DNA of 64,000 bases from Viscum album. Its lineage: Eukaryota > Streptophyta > Magnoliopsida > Santalales > Viscaceae. The stretch covers positions 1,977,486,576-1,977,550,575 of the forward strand of contig OY728136.1 in the NCBI GenBank assembly GCA_963277665.1, in the 5' to 3' direction. Under the pieces are notes generated by a model. It did not search any database and was not told the origin of the DNA. It saw only the letters and a program-made list of their open reading frames with translations. The translations under genes and the position numbers were made by a program. Numbering within the stretch: position 1 is the first letter of the stretch; every line of letters starts with the position of its first letter. Positions 1 through 10,949 of this stretch are shown piece after piece.

Positions 1-545
1 GAAAATTAAGGGGACTTACTTTAACGTTCCTTGAATATTCAAGGCCAAATATAACTGAGGATTGAAGCCCAAGTAATAAAGGATGGAGAGGGAGGTGCTC
101 CTAGGGATGGGGAGGTTGAATGGGTCAAGTGATGGGGGATTTGAGGTAAAAATTAGGGAAGGTTGGTTTAGGAATTTCACTTTTTTTAATGACTTGGTAG
201 GCTGCACGATTTGGGTGCACAGTTAACCTAGAGGGGGAACATGCTCGTTCACCTAGAAATTCACCTCAAACAGAGCCACTTTCCTAGGCGCATAGTTAAA
301 CTGCATTCCAATGTGCTAAGTCACGTTACCTGGACATTGCCACTATCCATGGTGCATAGTTTCTACTGGGATGGCACATAGGTTATACTAATCAAGCGCC
401 AACTGTATTCCACCTTATTCTGGTTTAAACATTTCCATTTTTCTCCGAAAGAAATCCTAATAAATCTAAGATATAAATATAATAACAAAAAATCAAGTGA
501 AAATACCTCAAAATAAAACCATGTATATGAAAATTCTCCCAACCA
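1..545 (-). repeat. 3' LTR of degenerate Ty3/gypsy element O, cut by the window start
   Basis: This stretch aligns by eye with about 21550-22203, for example the shared first lines (gggacttact, ttccttgaa, ggatggaga-like blocks) and the shared closing block AAAATACCTCAAAATAAAAC. It lies just outside the integrase end and PPT of a minus-strand element, so it is the 3' LTR. The right edge is put at the CA at 544-545. If the partner LTR is about 2.2 kb, some 1.65 kb of this copy lies outside the window. The two copies differ at many positions, so the element is old. Short open frames here (16-207, 363-563) are not genes. Confidence 0.8.
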
Positions 546-561
546 TGAAAACTTTCTTCCC
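546..561 (-). other. Polypurine tract of element O
   Basis: On the minus strand this reads GGGAAGAAAGTTTTCA, directly before the inferred TG start of the 3' LTR. A purine run here is expected as the plus-strand primer of an LTR retrotransposon. The position fits the end of the pol relic just to the right. Confidence 0.55.
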
Positions 562-579
562 ATAGAAATTCAACTCAAT

Positions 580-1122
580 GTCTGATCTAAGAGTAAATGT
601 GCATAGTAATACACCAACCAAGACTTTTTCTCCCATATATCATGATAATCAATTACATGATATCAAATAATCTGAACCAATGGTATGGATTTACCCTAAA
701 GCACTTTCTTTTGAGAGTCTAAAATTTGTACTAGCCACTTAAACACAGAATAATCAGATATCATCTCTAATTCTTCACAATTAATCACATTATATTGGTA
801 CGGATTACACTTTTCAATTATGAGACATGGAATACATCATGGATCAGCTTAAACTGGGTCATTAATACAAATAGATATGCCACCTTACCAATTCTTTCGA
901 TAATTTTGAAAGGTCCAATATACCTTGGAATTATTTTTCTATTCTAAACAAGATGAGGGTGACCCAGGTGAGGGGACACCTTTAAAAACACCTGGCCTCC
1001 CACTAAATACTCTAAGACTCAGTCCCTATAATAAAAATAAGACTTGTTGTGGCTCGGTGCCATCAAAAACTGCTGCCTGATCAAATAAACATTACTAGAT
1101 ATATCTTACACTAGGCTTGGTC
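580..1122 (-). pseudogene. Ty3/gypsy integrase C-terminus with chromodomain-like tail (element O)
   Basis: The minus-strand translation shows the end of a gypsy pol. Near 905-930 is a PRYIGPFKIIERIGKVAY-like block, the GPY/F motif of the integrase C-terminus. It is followed by an IHDVFHVS block matching the usual IHNVFHVS. Around 600-760 is a tail with ILDSQKKVL and IPLVQIIWYH, which fits the chromodomain of Tekay/Del chromoviruses. Several frames and stops interrupt it, so it is dead. It is the continuation of the integrase relic at 13283 and beyond, split by E1. In a live element this tail would bind chromatin and guide integration. Confidence 0.85.
1118..1122. repeat. Left target-site duplication of E1 (TGGTC)
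   Basis: TGGTC directly precedes the TG start of the left LTR. The same five bases follow the CA end of the right LTR at 13283-13287. A five-base duplication is normal for LTR retrotransposon integration and fixes both outer ends of E1. Confidence 0.95.
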
Positions 1123-2730
1123 TGTAACATACTAGGTAAATAAAGAAACTGACATTATTCGAATTTATTAATATTTGTGAACAAAATTATACTTTAAATG
1201 GGACACTATGTTCAATGGCATACCTAATACGCAACAATGGGTTTCTTTGAAATCTTACGTTGCAAAATAATAATATAATATTATTATTTTAAATGGTAGT
1301 TAACTCCTTGCTATTTTAATGGCGGTAATGAACAGAAATAAATAAAAAATTATTATATATGTTTGTTAAATGTTTTTACATTTACCTAATAAAAGTTAGA
1401 GGGTTAAAATGTGAAGTAATCTTATTTTAAACATAATTTACTTTAAAATGTTGATTTATTGCCTTTTAATGGAGAAACCTATTTAAATCTAGTTTTGGTC
1501 ACTTTTATATATTCGATTTGACAAAATAAAATTCTTCTTTAGAATCGGGACATAAAACTCTACTTTGGGTAAATTTTTGGTATTTTTTTGATAAAATTTA
1601 TTTTTTATGAATAGTGAAAAATTCTATATTTTAATTCAAAAGTGCCTTTTAATATAATTTATTTACATGGTTATATTATCTTTTTAATTGGTTTTAACAT
1701 GTAATTATATTATTTTTTTAACATTTAATCCAATATTGGTCATTGTAATTAATTTCACTTTGAAATTGAACATAAACAAGTATCAATATTTTAATAGTTA
1801 TTGTTTCTTAAAAACACGGTATTTATTTTGATAACAGGAATTTATTTTAAATTAATTAATTAAACAAATATTTTTTTAATTTGGTAAAATAGACATCATT
1901 TTTGAATTTGGAAAATCAAATATTTCTTAGGCTGAATGTTTGGTTGTTTTCTGAAAAACATCAATTTTTTATGAATAGTGAAACCATTAAGTAGTAGTTA
2001 AAAAACTAACTTTTTCATTGAAATGAAATTTTAATACTTCTATGAATTTTATTTATAAAATACTACATACATGGTTGTTATTATTAAGTAATATTTTGTT
2101 CAATAAGATGAAAACAAATTTGGTGAATAGTAACTTTTTACTTTTATTTACCGCGGTTAAAGGTAAATAGGAAAATTCAAGGTAAAAATATATTATAATA
2201 ATACATAATCACCTTAACACTTGTCCTAACCTTATTGGTTGAGTCATTTACTACCAGGGTCATTTTTTGGTCGATTTTGGGACCCCATGGAGCCACTTGG
2301 GAGTGATAATGACACTTTAGATTAATTAATTTAAAGTAAAGACCAAAATGACTCAAACAAATATCTTTTAGTAAATTAATTTTTAAATTAGGTTATATAA
2401 GTTATCTTTTTGACTATAAATAATAATTGTAAATATATAAATATTTCCTACATAATGGTGTTTTTTTATAATTTTTAGACATCAAATAAATAAAATTATT
2501 TATGACACAAAAATGATGCAGTATTTACCTCATTAATAAATGATTTAAATAAATAAGATTATAAATATTAAAATAACAACCAAAACCTATAAAATTCTTA
2601 TTGGATCATTTTATTTCGACAATTATTCATCTTATTTTTTACTTTAATTAGTTTTGGACCTTTAGAAACCGAATATCATTATATAATAAATAATATTTTC
2701 ACGCTTTCCTAAAGAGCTCCTCCTCCCCCT

Positions 2731-2738
2731 TATAAAAA
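2731..2738 (+). promoter_or_regulatory. TATA box of E1 5' LTR
   Basis: TATAAAAA follows a pyrimidine-rich stretch (CTCCTCCTCCCCCT). The same arrangement occurs in every LTR of this family (10099, 31487, 38813, 43651, 47216). Transcription is expected to start about 30 bp downstream. Confidence 0.75.
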
Positions 2739-3078
2739 TACCTCACTTCTAAACCATTTCTCACACCTCTCAAGCCCCTAGTCTAATCCAACCCCTACCA
2801 AAATAATCTTTAAAGATCCTCCTTTTACTCCTAAAAGCCTTACCTTAGGTAGAAGGCACTTTAAGAGGTCCTTTTGGTTCAAACCAAAGTGAGTTACCCT
2901 AATTATAGGTAACAGTTTCTCTTAAATTATTTTATTTTATTTTACTTCTCCAAACCCTAAACTCTTTTCATTCCTTTATTTTATAAAAAACCAATATCAT
3001 AAATATTCTATGATTTTTTTATGAGAGGGATTCAAACTACACTTACACACACCTCCATCTAATGGGTAAGGAACATAT

Positions 3079-3491
3079 TGTTTCTGTGGATGGAAAACTA
3101 ACGCCTCGCGAACAGATGATTGTTTAATTATATCCTACCACCTCTCGTGGTGGACATTAAGATGGAAATATATTTATATATGATATATATTATTTTTATT
3201 TTTTATTTATACTTTTTTATTTTCCATTTATATCATTCCTTTATGGTTTCCATTATGGGTAAAACGTGATAATTTCATTTGAGAAAGTGCAGACTACCGC
3301 CCCCTTAAAGTAATATGAAACGCTAATGCCTTATGTGGGATGTATAAAGGATGGAGTTAATTATGTTATATATTATATTATACTGGAATTATAATATAAC
3401 AATGTATAATTATGTTTTAATTCCATTATAATACAAAATATAAATGAAAGTAGCATTCATGCGTACGTATGGCTTACCATCTCTATGAACG
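3079..3491 (+). repeat. Periodic stem-loop modules in E1 5' LTR
   Basis: Three related modules lie near 3083-3116, 3265-3305 and 3454-3491, about 190 bp apart, starting about 355 bp after the TATA box. The first has arms TCTGT/ACAGA. The third has TTCAT/ATGAA arms, extended by a G-U pair, around a 22-nt loop with CGTACGTATGG and TTACCATCTC. The middle one keeps GACTACCGCC but no clean stem. Function unknown; see findings. Confidence 0.7.
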
Positions 3492-5912
3492 GTGTGCATT
3501 TCATTTCTTATCTCCAAATGTTATGTACTATTATAAATACATAAATATACTGTATATATAATATATATATATGATATCTAAAAAATTTATATCATTCTGG
3601 AGATAATGGACTTTTGACCACATGGAAAAATTGTAATTATAACAAGTTTATTTTGACTTAAGTTCCGAACATCGATAAAATATCCAATATGAACTCAAAT
3701 AATTAACTAATTGTTATAGCAAGGTAATAAGTTATATAAAATGAATAATAAACTTGAAAAATGGTATTAATAAAGTATAAATTATCTTAATTTTATTATT
3801 CAGGAAGAACAAGGAACATACAAGACATGTTGGACTTGAGGTAAGGGGTTTCTTATCTCACTTTTAATTCTATGAGATTTCCATTGTTCGCCACTTATTT
3901 ATTGCATGTGGTGTGTTGCATACAGACATTTGATATATATTATCATGACTCTATTTACATTCATGGTATTATGTGATTTATTTGGTGGTTATTAAATTGT
4001 TTTCAAACTACTCAATTGATTACAACGTGATAAGGATTTTTCATCTCACTTTTTATTCCCGTGAGATTCATGCTATATTAGCCACTATTTACTATTGTGT
4101 GGTGTATGTACTACCCATGATTATATTCCTGGTGTAATATAAATTATTTTATAGGTATTTACATCTTCAATGTATGATCCTTATTTCATGGGGTGTATGT
4201 TTCGTGAGTTACCAAATCAGTAAGGGAATTTCCAATTTCAATTTCTACTCATTAGGCTTTACACATGCTTCATTGATTATTTTTACTCTAAGATTTTGTG
4301 TGGAATAAATATTTATTATTTATGTAGTAATATCCACTCCCATTTTTGTGGATATAATTTTGATGCATATAATCACTCTGTTGATAAATTCTCAAGTCGT
4401 CGATATGAACTTGATAAGAGTAATCTTAACTTAATTTTCATTCATTGAGTTAAACATCCAAGTCATTGGTGTTGTTGTTACCAGAATATGTGTGAATGTC
4501 CTCTGATTGTTTTAAACTGAATATCCAATCATATTTAGTGTATTTATAATTTTTACACATAATTATTTCATTGATTTATCCTTAACCTAAGGATACGGTC
4601 TTTATATGGGATTTCATCTCATATTACATTCCATTGAGACTTCTTTGTTGTTATGCACCAATTAACTTTTATTTGGTGTATATACTGTAATTTGACATAA
4701 TATAACATTAATCCCTTTATTCTCATGATATTATTAAGTTTTTATTGCCTCGATTATTTTTATTCAAGTGTCTCTCATTTGGTTAGGAACTCTAACTAAA
4801 ATATAATTTTAAATGTTTTAAAAAATTATTCTTCTAAATATTCCCCATTATTGTCCATGTTTTAAAAATGTTTTTAAGGATTTATATATATGGAGATTAA
4901 TGTTTTAAAATTAAAATTTATTTTAAAAGTTTCAAAGTGGTATGGGACAGATTGATTCAGAAAATCTATTTTAAACAGCTTCTTGATAAATAGTGATACT
5001 TTTGAATGTTTTCAAGAAAAAGGGGGATAATTCTCTCAAATAGTTTTGATGGTTATTTTCATCTATGTCAATATCCTTCATTATTCATGATTGAGGTTAA
5101 TTTGTTATAATGAAATATTCCATATTGTATTGGATGAGTTATTTTTGACTATGGATGTGCTATTTTTATACCATTCATGGTTTACGGTTATAGTATTGAC
5201 ATTTCCTAAGCTATTTTAATACGAATGTTAATATTATGTTTAGACCTTTTCATATGAGGAATTCATTGGACTTAGTAAGTGATGGGTGGAGCCTGCTATA
5301 GCTCCTCGATGCATCGGCAGGTCTCATGAGAAAAACTAGTGTCTTGGCACAAGGCCTTGACCAAATCTTATTTGTAGTCTTGGCACGAGGCCTTGACTAT
5401 GTGGTTATGATGTTCGGAATTATGCATTCCATCATTATGAGATTATCTATTGATATTTCATGTGGTTGTTTGACTAGTATAATACCCATGACTATGTTTT
5501 ATTATGGAATTATTTACTCATCTCATATTACTACCATAATTTGTTCATGTTTACTATTTGTAAAGGCATGTGTTTTCAATTATTCACCATGCCTAATGTT
5601 TATGTTATCTTCCACTATATTGCTTACTCTTACTGAGTATTTGAGCTCACCCGTTTCTTATGTTTCATTTTCCTAGGATATGAAGATGTTATTTATGAGT
5701 GACTTTCAAGAATAATCTTGGAATCTTGGTTGTTTCTAATGGAATAAGTTAGTGTTGTTTTTATTTTCAATTTGTAATGTTGAACATATGTATGTATCTT
5801 ATTTCCAAGACTGTTAAACTGGTTGGTCCTTCGAGACATGATTCATTGTAATCATGCCAATGTATTAAAATAATGCACCGGCTCCTGGATTCTAGGGTCG
5901 GGGCATTACAGT

Positions 5913-5924
5913 TGGTATCAGAGG
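5913..5924 (+). other. Primer binding site of E1 (tRNA-iMet)
   Basis: TGGTATCAGAGG lies two bases after the LTR end. It matches the usual plant iMet primer site TGGTATCAGAGC in 11 of 12 positions. It fixes the plus-strand orientation of E1. Confidence 0.9.
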
Positions 5925-6398
5925 AAGTTTAGAATAAACCTTGGAAACTAGATTTAGATAAACTCTGATTAGAGCACATTACCCTAAGATAGACTTTCAG
6001 GTTTAGTATAGAATAACTTCCTAGAATTTTGGTAATGAGGGAGATTTTGTGTATTTTCAAAGCAATACATCCCTGTCTGGATACGACCAGGTAGAGGCGG
6101 CTCTGGAACAAATGTACCTAAGAGTGAAAACTCCGACAAGGAGTTTTGAGCTTGACCCGGGGTATCCTGGTAAATGATAATGGGCCTTGTTGCACTCTTG
6201 GTTATGACACTCATGGGTTATATTCTTATGATAATTTACATTTTCTTTACCAACTGATTTAGAGGATTTTAATATAAGATGAGAATAAATTACCTTGGTT
6301 AATCCTAAGGTGTTTTAAATTAAAAATAAGGTGTCGTGATATTCTCTAAATGATTTTATGACTATTGTTACTCACACAATGTTTTCTGGTTTTAGTCA

Positions 6399-6760
6399 AT
6401 GGTTGTATTCCAAGGAAGTCATAGTAACTTTCAGAATGAGGTAAAAGGTGGGAACGGTGGTGGAAATGAGCAGGAAAATGGAATGTTGATAGTCATAAAA
6501 GGTATCGTGTTCATGCTGAATAATTTTTCGGAAAATATGATCAACAACATATATATTAACCAAATCCCGGACTCAACAAAGAAGAGAAATTCAATGAATG
6601 ATAAGATCTCCAACAGTAGAGACCATGGATAAAAGAAACCACAATTTCTATCATGCAGGAAATATGGAAGGAGACACCCAGTAAAGTGTCTTAATGGAAC
6701 AAAGAAATGATTTACGTGTGGAAAAGAAGGACATAAAGTAAGGAATTGCTGAAGAAAAAT
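6399..6760 (+). pseudogene. Truncated gag relic with two CCHC knuckles (E1)
   Basis: A single frame runs from ATG 6399 through one stop (6630-6632) into two zinc-knuckle relics. Knuckle 1 (6654-6689) reads C-x3-G-x2-H-x3-C, with the second cysteine changed to tyrosine. Knuckle 2 (6708-6749) reads F-T-C-G-K-E-G-H-x4-C, but its first cysteine codon is now TGA. The pair corresponds to the C-terminal nucleocapsid part of plant gypsy Gag, which binds the genomic RNA. The conserved gag core (WW...YFP...L-QG block) is absent, leaving a short N-terminal piece rich in Gly, Asn and Glu. There is no protease, RT or integrase downstream. The minus-strand frames here are shadows. Confidence 0.75.
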
Positions 6761-8475
6761 GTAGAGTGCTATAGAAGAAAATAAAAATGGTCCCAAGAAT
6801 CCATTTATAGTAATTTTCTATAAATGTAGGGGACCTGGGCATTACCCGAGTGAATGAACTATTCTATAGGATATCCTCTTGGTCAAGGAAGAAGTTATAT
6901 GGAAATAAATGGATGGAAAAGTGTTTAAAAGTATTAGTGCTCTTTGTTGATGGGATTACTTTGGAAGACTTTTCTCTTGTATTTGTAACCCTACAGTTTG
7001 TCATGTGAAAATTATATTTGAGGAAGAATTATATTTTCTCTTGTATATATTGTTATAAATAACCATTTTGTTTTAAATGATCATTGAGTTTGAGGAAATT
7101 ACAAGTTATTAAATTTTGGGATGAAAATGCGAGGTATGAGATAACATTTTTGTTTAAATTATGTTATAGTTATTTTGAGTAATTTATCTCATTTTGGAAA
7201 TTTTATAAAATATTGTTTTTGAAAAAGGACAACATGAAAACTGTGTGACAACCCGTCGTGTCGGACAAAGATGTGGGAATCGAACCCACAACCAGAGTGT
7301 GATTGGGATTTATCACTTACCATTGGACTACGTGAAGTCACTAGTTTGTGTGACAAATTCTTTTTAGATAAATGATTTTATTAAGCTGATTTGGGACCTT
7401 ATGTATTATCAAATGGATATCCTTAGTATAGGAAAATTATTTTGTGATTAAGTGATAAATGTTATTTTGGAAGATGTTCGCTCTGTTGGGAACACTATAT
7501 GCCTAAGGAAAATAGAATACTATGGGATTTCATTTGAGGAGTAATGGTGGATTTTTATCTATGCTTTTATTTTGGATTTATAGTTATTTAGGTTATTTAT
7601 GTAAATTATTAACCTATCCTATAGAATATGTTATTAGGTTAATTACTTTTAAAAATGTGACTTTAAGAGTAGTTGATGTCATTTGGAGATACAATTTAAT
7701 GTGGAAGACTACATAACCAAGTTCTTTTAAGTTTTGGGTTTCAATATTAGTTTGGATTATATTTATGTATTTTAAGGACAATTGTTTATTGAATGGTATT
7801 TATTTAACTTTAGGGTATTTTTGGTTTAATGTTAGAAATTAAGATTAGTATTTCTTTCTCTAAAGGATTATCCTTTTTGGGGATCATCTGATCTTGTACT
7901 AACCATTTTGGTTATGGTTAATCTCTAAAGACTAGGTAAATATATTATTTATCCTTTTTGGATCATGTGATTCTATAGAATTTGATTCTAGATCTTTCGG
8001 TGTGACAAAGTCATCTTGAATACTCATCGTTTGAAAAAATATGAGTTTGTGGTATAAATTTATTAAAGAATGAAACTCTACTTAAAAAGTAAGTATATCT
8101 CTTTATGTTCTTAGTCAATATCATAAATAAATTCCTCAACTTTATGAAATGGAACTTATAACAAAAAAAAACATTGTCCATTTACTTTTCCTACTGGGAA
8201 ACTAATGACCGTTTATCCTATTATAATTTTGTGGTTTTCTTGTTGTTAACTTTATCCTGATCATGTTTTTTATCCCTCTCCATCAGAAATTAACACTTAG
8301 TTTATCTTCCATATCCATTTTTTCCTCCATGTAATCCTAGTATGAGTTATCTCGGGTGACCTTTGTACTTCTTTTTCTTTCTTCTAAAATAATAGTTTAA
8401 TTGACTCTTTTTCCGATGTGGGACTTTCAATGAAGCTTCCAAGCCCAGTTTTAAAATTTCAAGGACACAATTCCC
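6761..8475 (+). other. Non-coding 3' internal region of E1
   Basis: An AT-rich stretch between the gag relic and the polypurine tract. It is broadly homologous to the same part of E3 (33600-35250, opposite strand) and 4A (41250-42500). I find no pol motif in it. The 64-codon frame at 7522-7716 is AT-rich and matches no family I know. It contains the SINE-like insertion at 7252-7346. Confidence 0.6.
7252..7346 (-). mobile_element. Short tRNA-derived SINE-like insertion in E1
   Basis: A 95-bp insert is flanked by perfect 10-bp duplications TGTGTGACAA (7242-7251 and 7347-7356). Read on the minus strand it has a pol III A box TAGTCCAATGG (7320-7330) and a perfect B box GGTTCGATTCC (7276-7286). 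The B box lies in a perfect T-arm, GTGGG/CCCAC with loop TTCGATT. An acceptor stem and a seven-base anticodon loop cannot be formed, so it is not a functional tRNA gene. It could be a very short SINE or a retroposed tRNA fragment. Confidence 0.8.
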
Positions 8476-8491
8476 AAAAAGGGGGGAAGGA
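8476..8491 (+). other. Polypurine tract of E1
   Basis: AAAAAGGGGGGAAGGA lies directly before the TGTAAC start of the 3' LTR. It is the expected plus-strand primer site. Confidence 0.9.
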
Positions 8492-10098
8492 TGTAACATC
8501 CCAAGTAAATAAATAACATGACATTATTCAAATTTATTAAAATTTATGAACTAAATTCTACTTTAAATGGGACACTATGTTCGATGGCGTACCTGATACG
8601 CAATAATGGGTTTTTTTGAAATCTTACGTTGCACACTAATAATATAATATTATTATTTTAAATAGTAGTTAACACATAGCTGTTGTAATGGCGGGAATAA
8701 ATAGAACAAACTAAAAAATTATTATATATGTTTTTTAAATGTTTTTACATTTATACAATAAAATTTAGAGGCTTAAAATGTGAATAAATCCAATTTTAAA
8801 AATAATTTACTTCGAAAGGTTGATTTACTGCCTTTTAATGGAGAACCCTATTTAAATATTTTTTGGTCACTTTTATATTTTTCATTTAACAAAATAAAAT
8901 TCTTCTTTAGAATTGGGACATCAAAATATACTTTGGGTAAATTTTTGGTATTTTTCTGATAAAATTCATTTTTCATGAATAGTGAAAAATACTATATTTT
9001 AATTCAAAAGTGCTTTTTAGTATAATTTGTTTATATGCTTAGATTATCTTTTTAATTGTTTTTAAAGTGTAATTATATTATTTTTTACCATTTAATCCAA
9101 TGTTGTTCATTTTAATTAATTTCACTTTGAAATTGGACATAAACAAGTATCAATATTTTGATAGTTATTGTTTCTTAAAAACACACTATTTGTTTTGATA
9201 ACGGTAATTAATTTTAAATTAATTAATTCAGATTATATGTTTTTAATTTGGTAAAATAGACATTATTTTTTAATTCGTAATATCGAATATATCTTAGGCT
9301 GAATTTTTCGTAGTTTTCTGAAAAACATCAATTTTTTATGAATACTGAAACCACTAAGTATTAGTTAAAAAACTAACTTTTTCATTTAAATGAAATTTTA
9401 CTACTTCTATAAATTGGATTTCAAAAATCTGGCATACATGGTTGTTATTATTAAGTAAAATTTGGTTCAATAAGTTGAAAATAATTTTTGGTGAATAGTA
9501 ACGTTTTACTTTTATTTATCACGGTTAAAGGTAAATAGAATAATTCAAGATAAAAAGAATATTATAATGATACAAAATTACCTTAAAACTTTTCCTAACC
9601 ATACTTTTGGAGTCATTTACGATAATGGGAATCTTTGGGTCGATTTTGGGACCCCATGGAGCTACTTGGGAGTGATAATGACACTAGATTAATTAGTTTA
9701 AAGTAATGACCAAAATGACACAAACAAATATCTTTTAGTAAATTAATTTTTACATGGGGTTATATAAGTTATCTTTTAGACTATAAATATTCATTGGAAA
9801 GATAAAAATATTTCCTACATCATGGTTTTTTTTATAATTTTTAGACATCAAATAAATAAAATTATTTATGACACAAAAATGATGTAGTATTTACCTCATT
9901 AATAAATGATTTAAATAAATTAAATTATAAATATTAAAATAACATCCAAAACCTATTCAATTATTATTGGATTATTTTATTTCTACCATTAGTCATCTTA
10001 TATTATACTTTAATTAATTTTGGACCTTTAGAAACCGAATATCATTATATAATAATATAATATTTTCATACTTTCCTAAAGAGTCCCTCCTCTCCCTT

Positions 10099-10106
10099 AT
10101 AAAAAG
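10099..10106 (+). promoter_or_regulatory. TATA box of E1 3' LTR
   Basis: TATAAAAA after CCCTCCTCTCCCT, at the same offset in the LTR as 2731. Confidence 0.7.
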
Positions 10107-10447
10107 ACCTCACTTCTAACCCATTCGTCACACCTCTCAATCTCATTGTCTCGTCCAACCCCTACCCAAATAAGCTCTCAAGATCCCCTTATTCCTCCTA
10201 GAATCCTTACCATAGGTAGAAGGCACTCCAAGAGGTCATTTTGGTTCAAACCAAAGGGTGTTACCTGAATTAAAGGTAACTGTTTCTCTTAAATTATTTT
10301 CTTTTATTTTAATTCTCAAACCCCTAAACTCTTTTTATTACTTTATTTTATAACAAAACTAGTATCATAAATATTCTAGGATTTTTTATGATAAGTATTT
10401 GAACTACACTTACACACACCTCTATCTAATGGGTAAAGAACATATTG

Positions 10448-10858
10448 TTTCTATGGATGGCAAACTAACGCCTCTCAAAGCAATGATTGTTCAATTATAT
10501 CCTACTGCCCCTCATGGTGTCCATTAAGATGGAACTATATTTATATATGATATATATTATGATTATGTTTTATTTATGCTTCTATGTTTTCCATTTATAT
10601 CATTCCTTTATGTTTTCCATTATGGGTAAAACGTGATGATTTCATTTTAGGAAGTGCGGATTACCGCCCCCTCAAAGTGATATGACTCGCTAATGCCTTA
10701 TGTGGGATGTATAAAATATGTATTTAATAATATTATATATGATATTATACTGGAATTATAATATACCTATTTATAATTATGTTTTAATTCCATTAAAATA
10801 AAAAATAGAAATGAAAGTAGCGTTCATGCGTACGTACGGCTTACAGTCTCCATGAACG
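10448..10858 (+). repeat. Periodic stem-loop modules in E1 3' LTR
   Basis: Counterpart of 3079-3491. The last module is the clearest of all. A perfect 8-bp stem CGTTCATG (10821-10828) / CATGAACG (10851-10858) closes a 22-nt loop that starts CGTACGTACGG and ends with AGTCTC. Confidence 0.75.
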
Positions 10859-10920
10859 GTGCATTTCATTTCTTATCTCCAAATGTTATGTACTATTATA
10901 AATACATATATATACTGGAT

Positions 10921-10949
10921 ATATAATATATATATATATATATATATTA
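10921..10949. repeat. AT dinucleotide microsatellite
   Basis: An uninterrupted TA run, longer than in the partner LTR (3555-3580), so it expanded after insertion. Similar runs lie at 30795-30831, 34225-34245 and 58912-58944. Confidence 0.9.

Larger units (their letters stand above)
1123..5910 (+). repeat. E1 5' LTR (4.8 kb)
   Basis: Runs from TGTAACATAC to GGGGCATTACA. A TATA box at 2731 divides a U3 of about 1.6 kb from a very long R-U5 of about 3.1 kb. The first part has two copies of an AATTTTTGGTATTTTTCTGA-like block (about 1570 and 1935), each followed by ATGAATAGTGAAA. Downstream of the TATA box are the hairpin modules described separately. Near the 3' end is a doubled motif (GTCTTGGCAC.AGGCCTTGAC at 5340 and 5378). 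An open frame of 116 codons (5326-5676) lies in U5; its partner in the other LTR is also open, but no family is recognised. Confidence 0.95.

Noticed and set aside
3079..3491. Hammerhead ribozyme (retrozyme) in the LTRs
   Set aside because: The modules lack the CUGANGA and GAAA cores required for a hammerhead; they are simple stem-loops.
6431..6796. 121-codon minus-strand gene
   Set aside because: It is antisense to the E1 gag relic; the plus strand has the zinc knuckles.
7252..7346. Functional tRNA gene on the minus strand
   Set aside because: Although A box, B box and T-arm are good, no acceptor stem and no seven-base anticodon loop can be drawn, and the insert has retroposon-type duplications.
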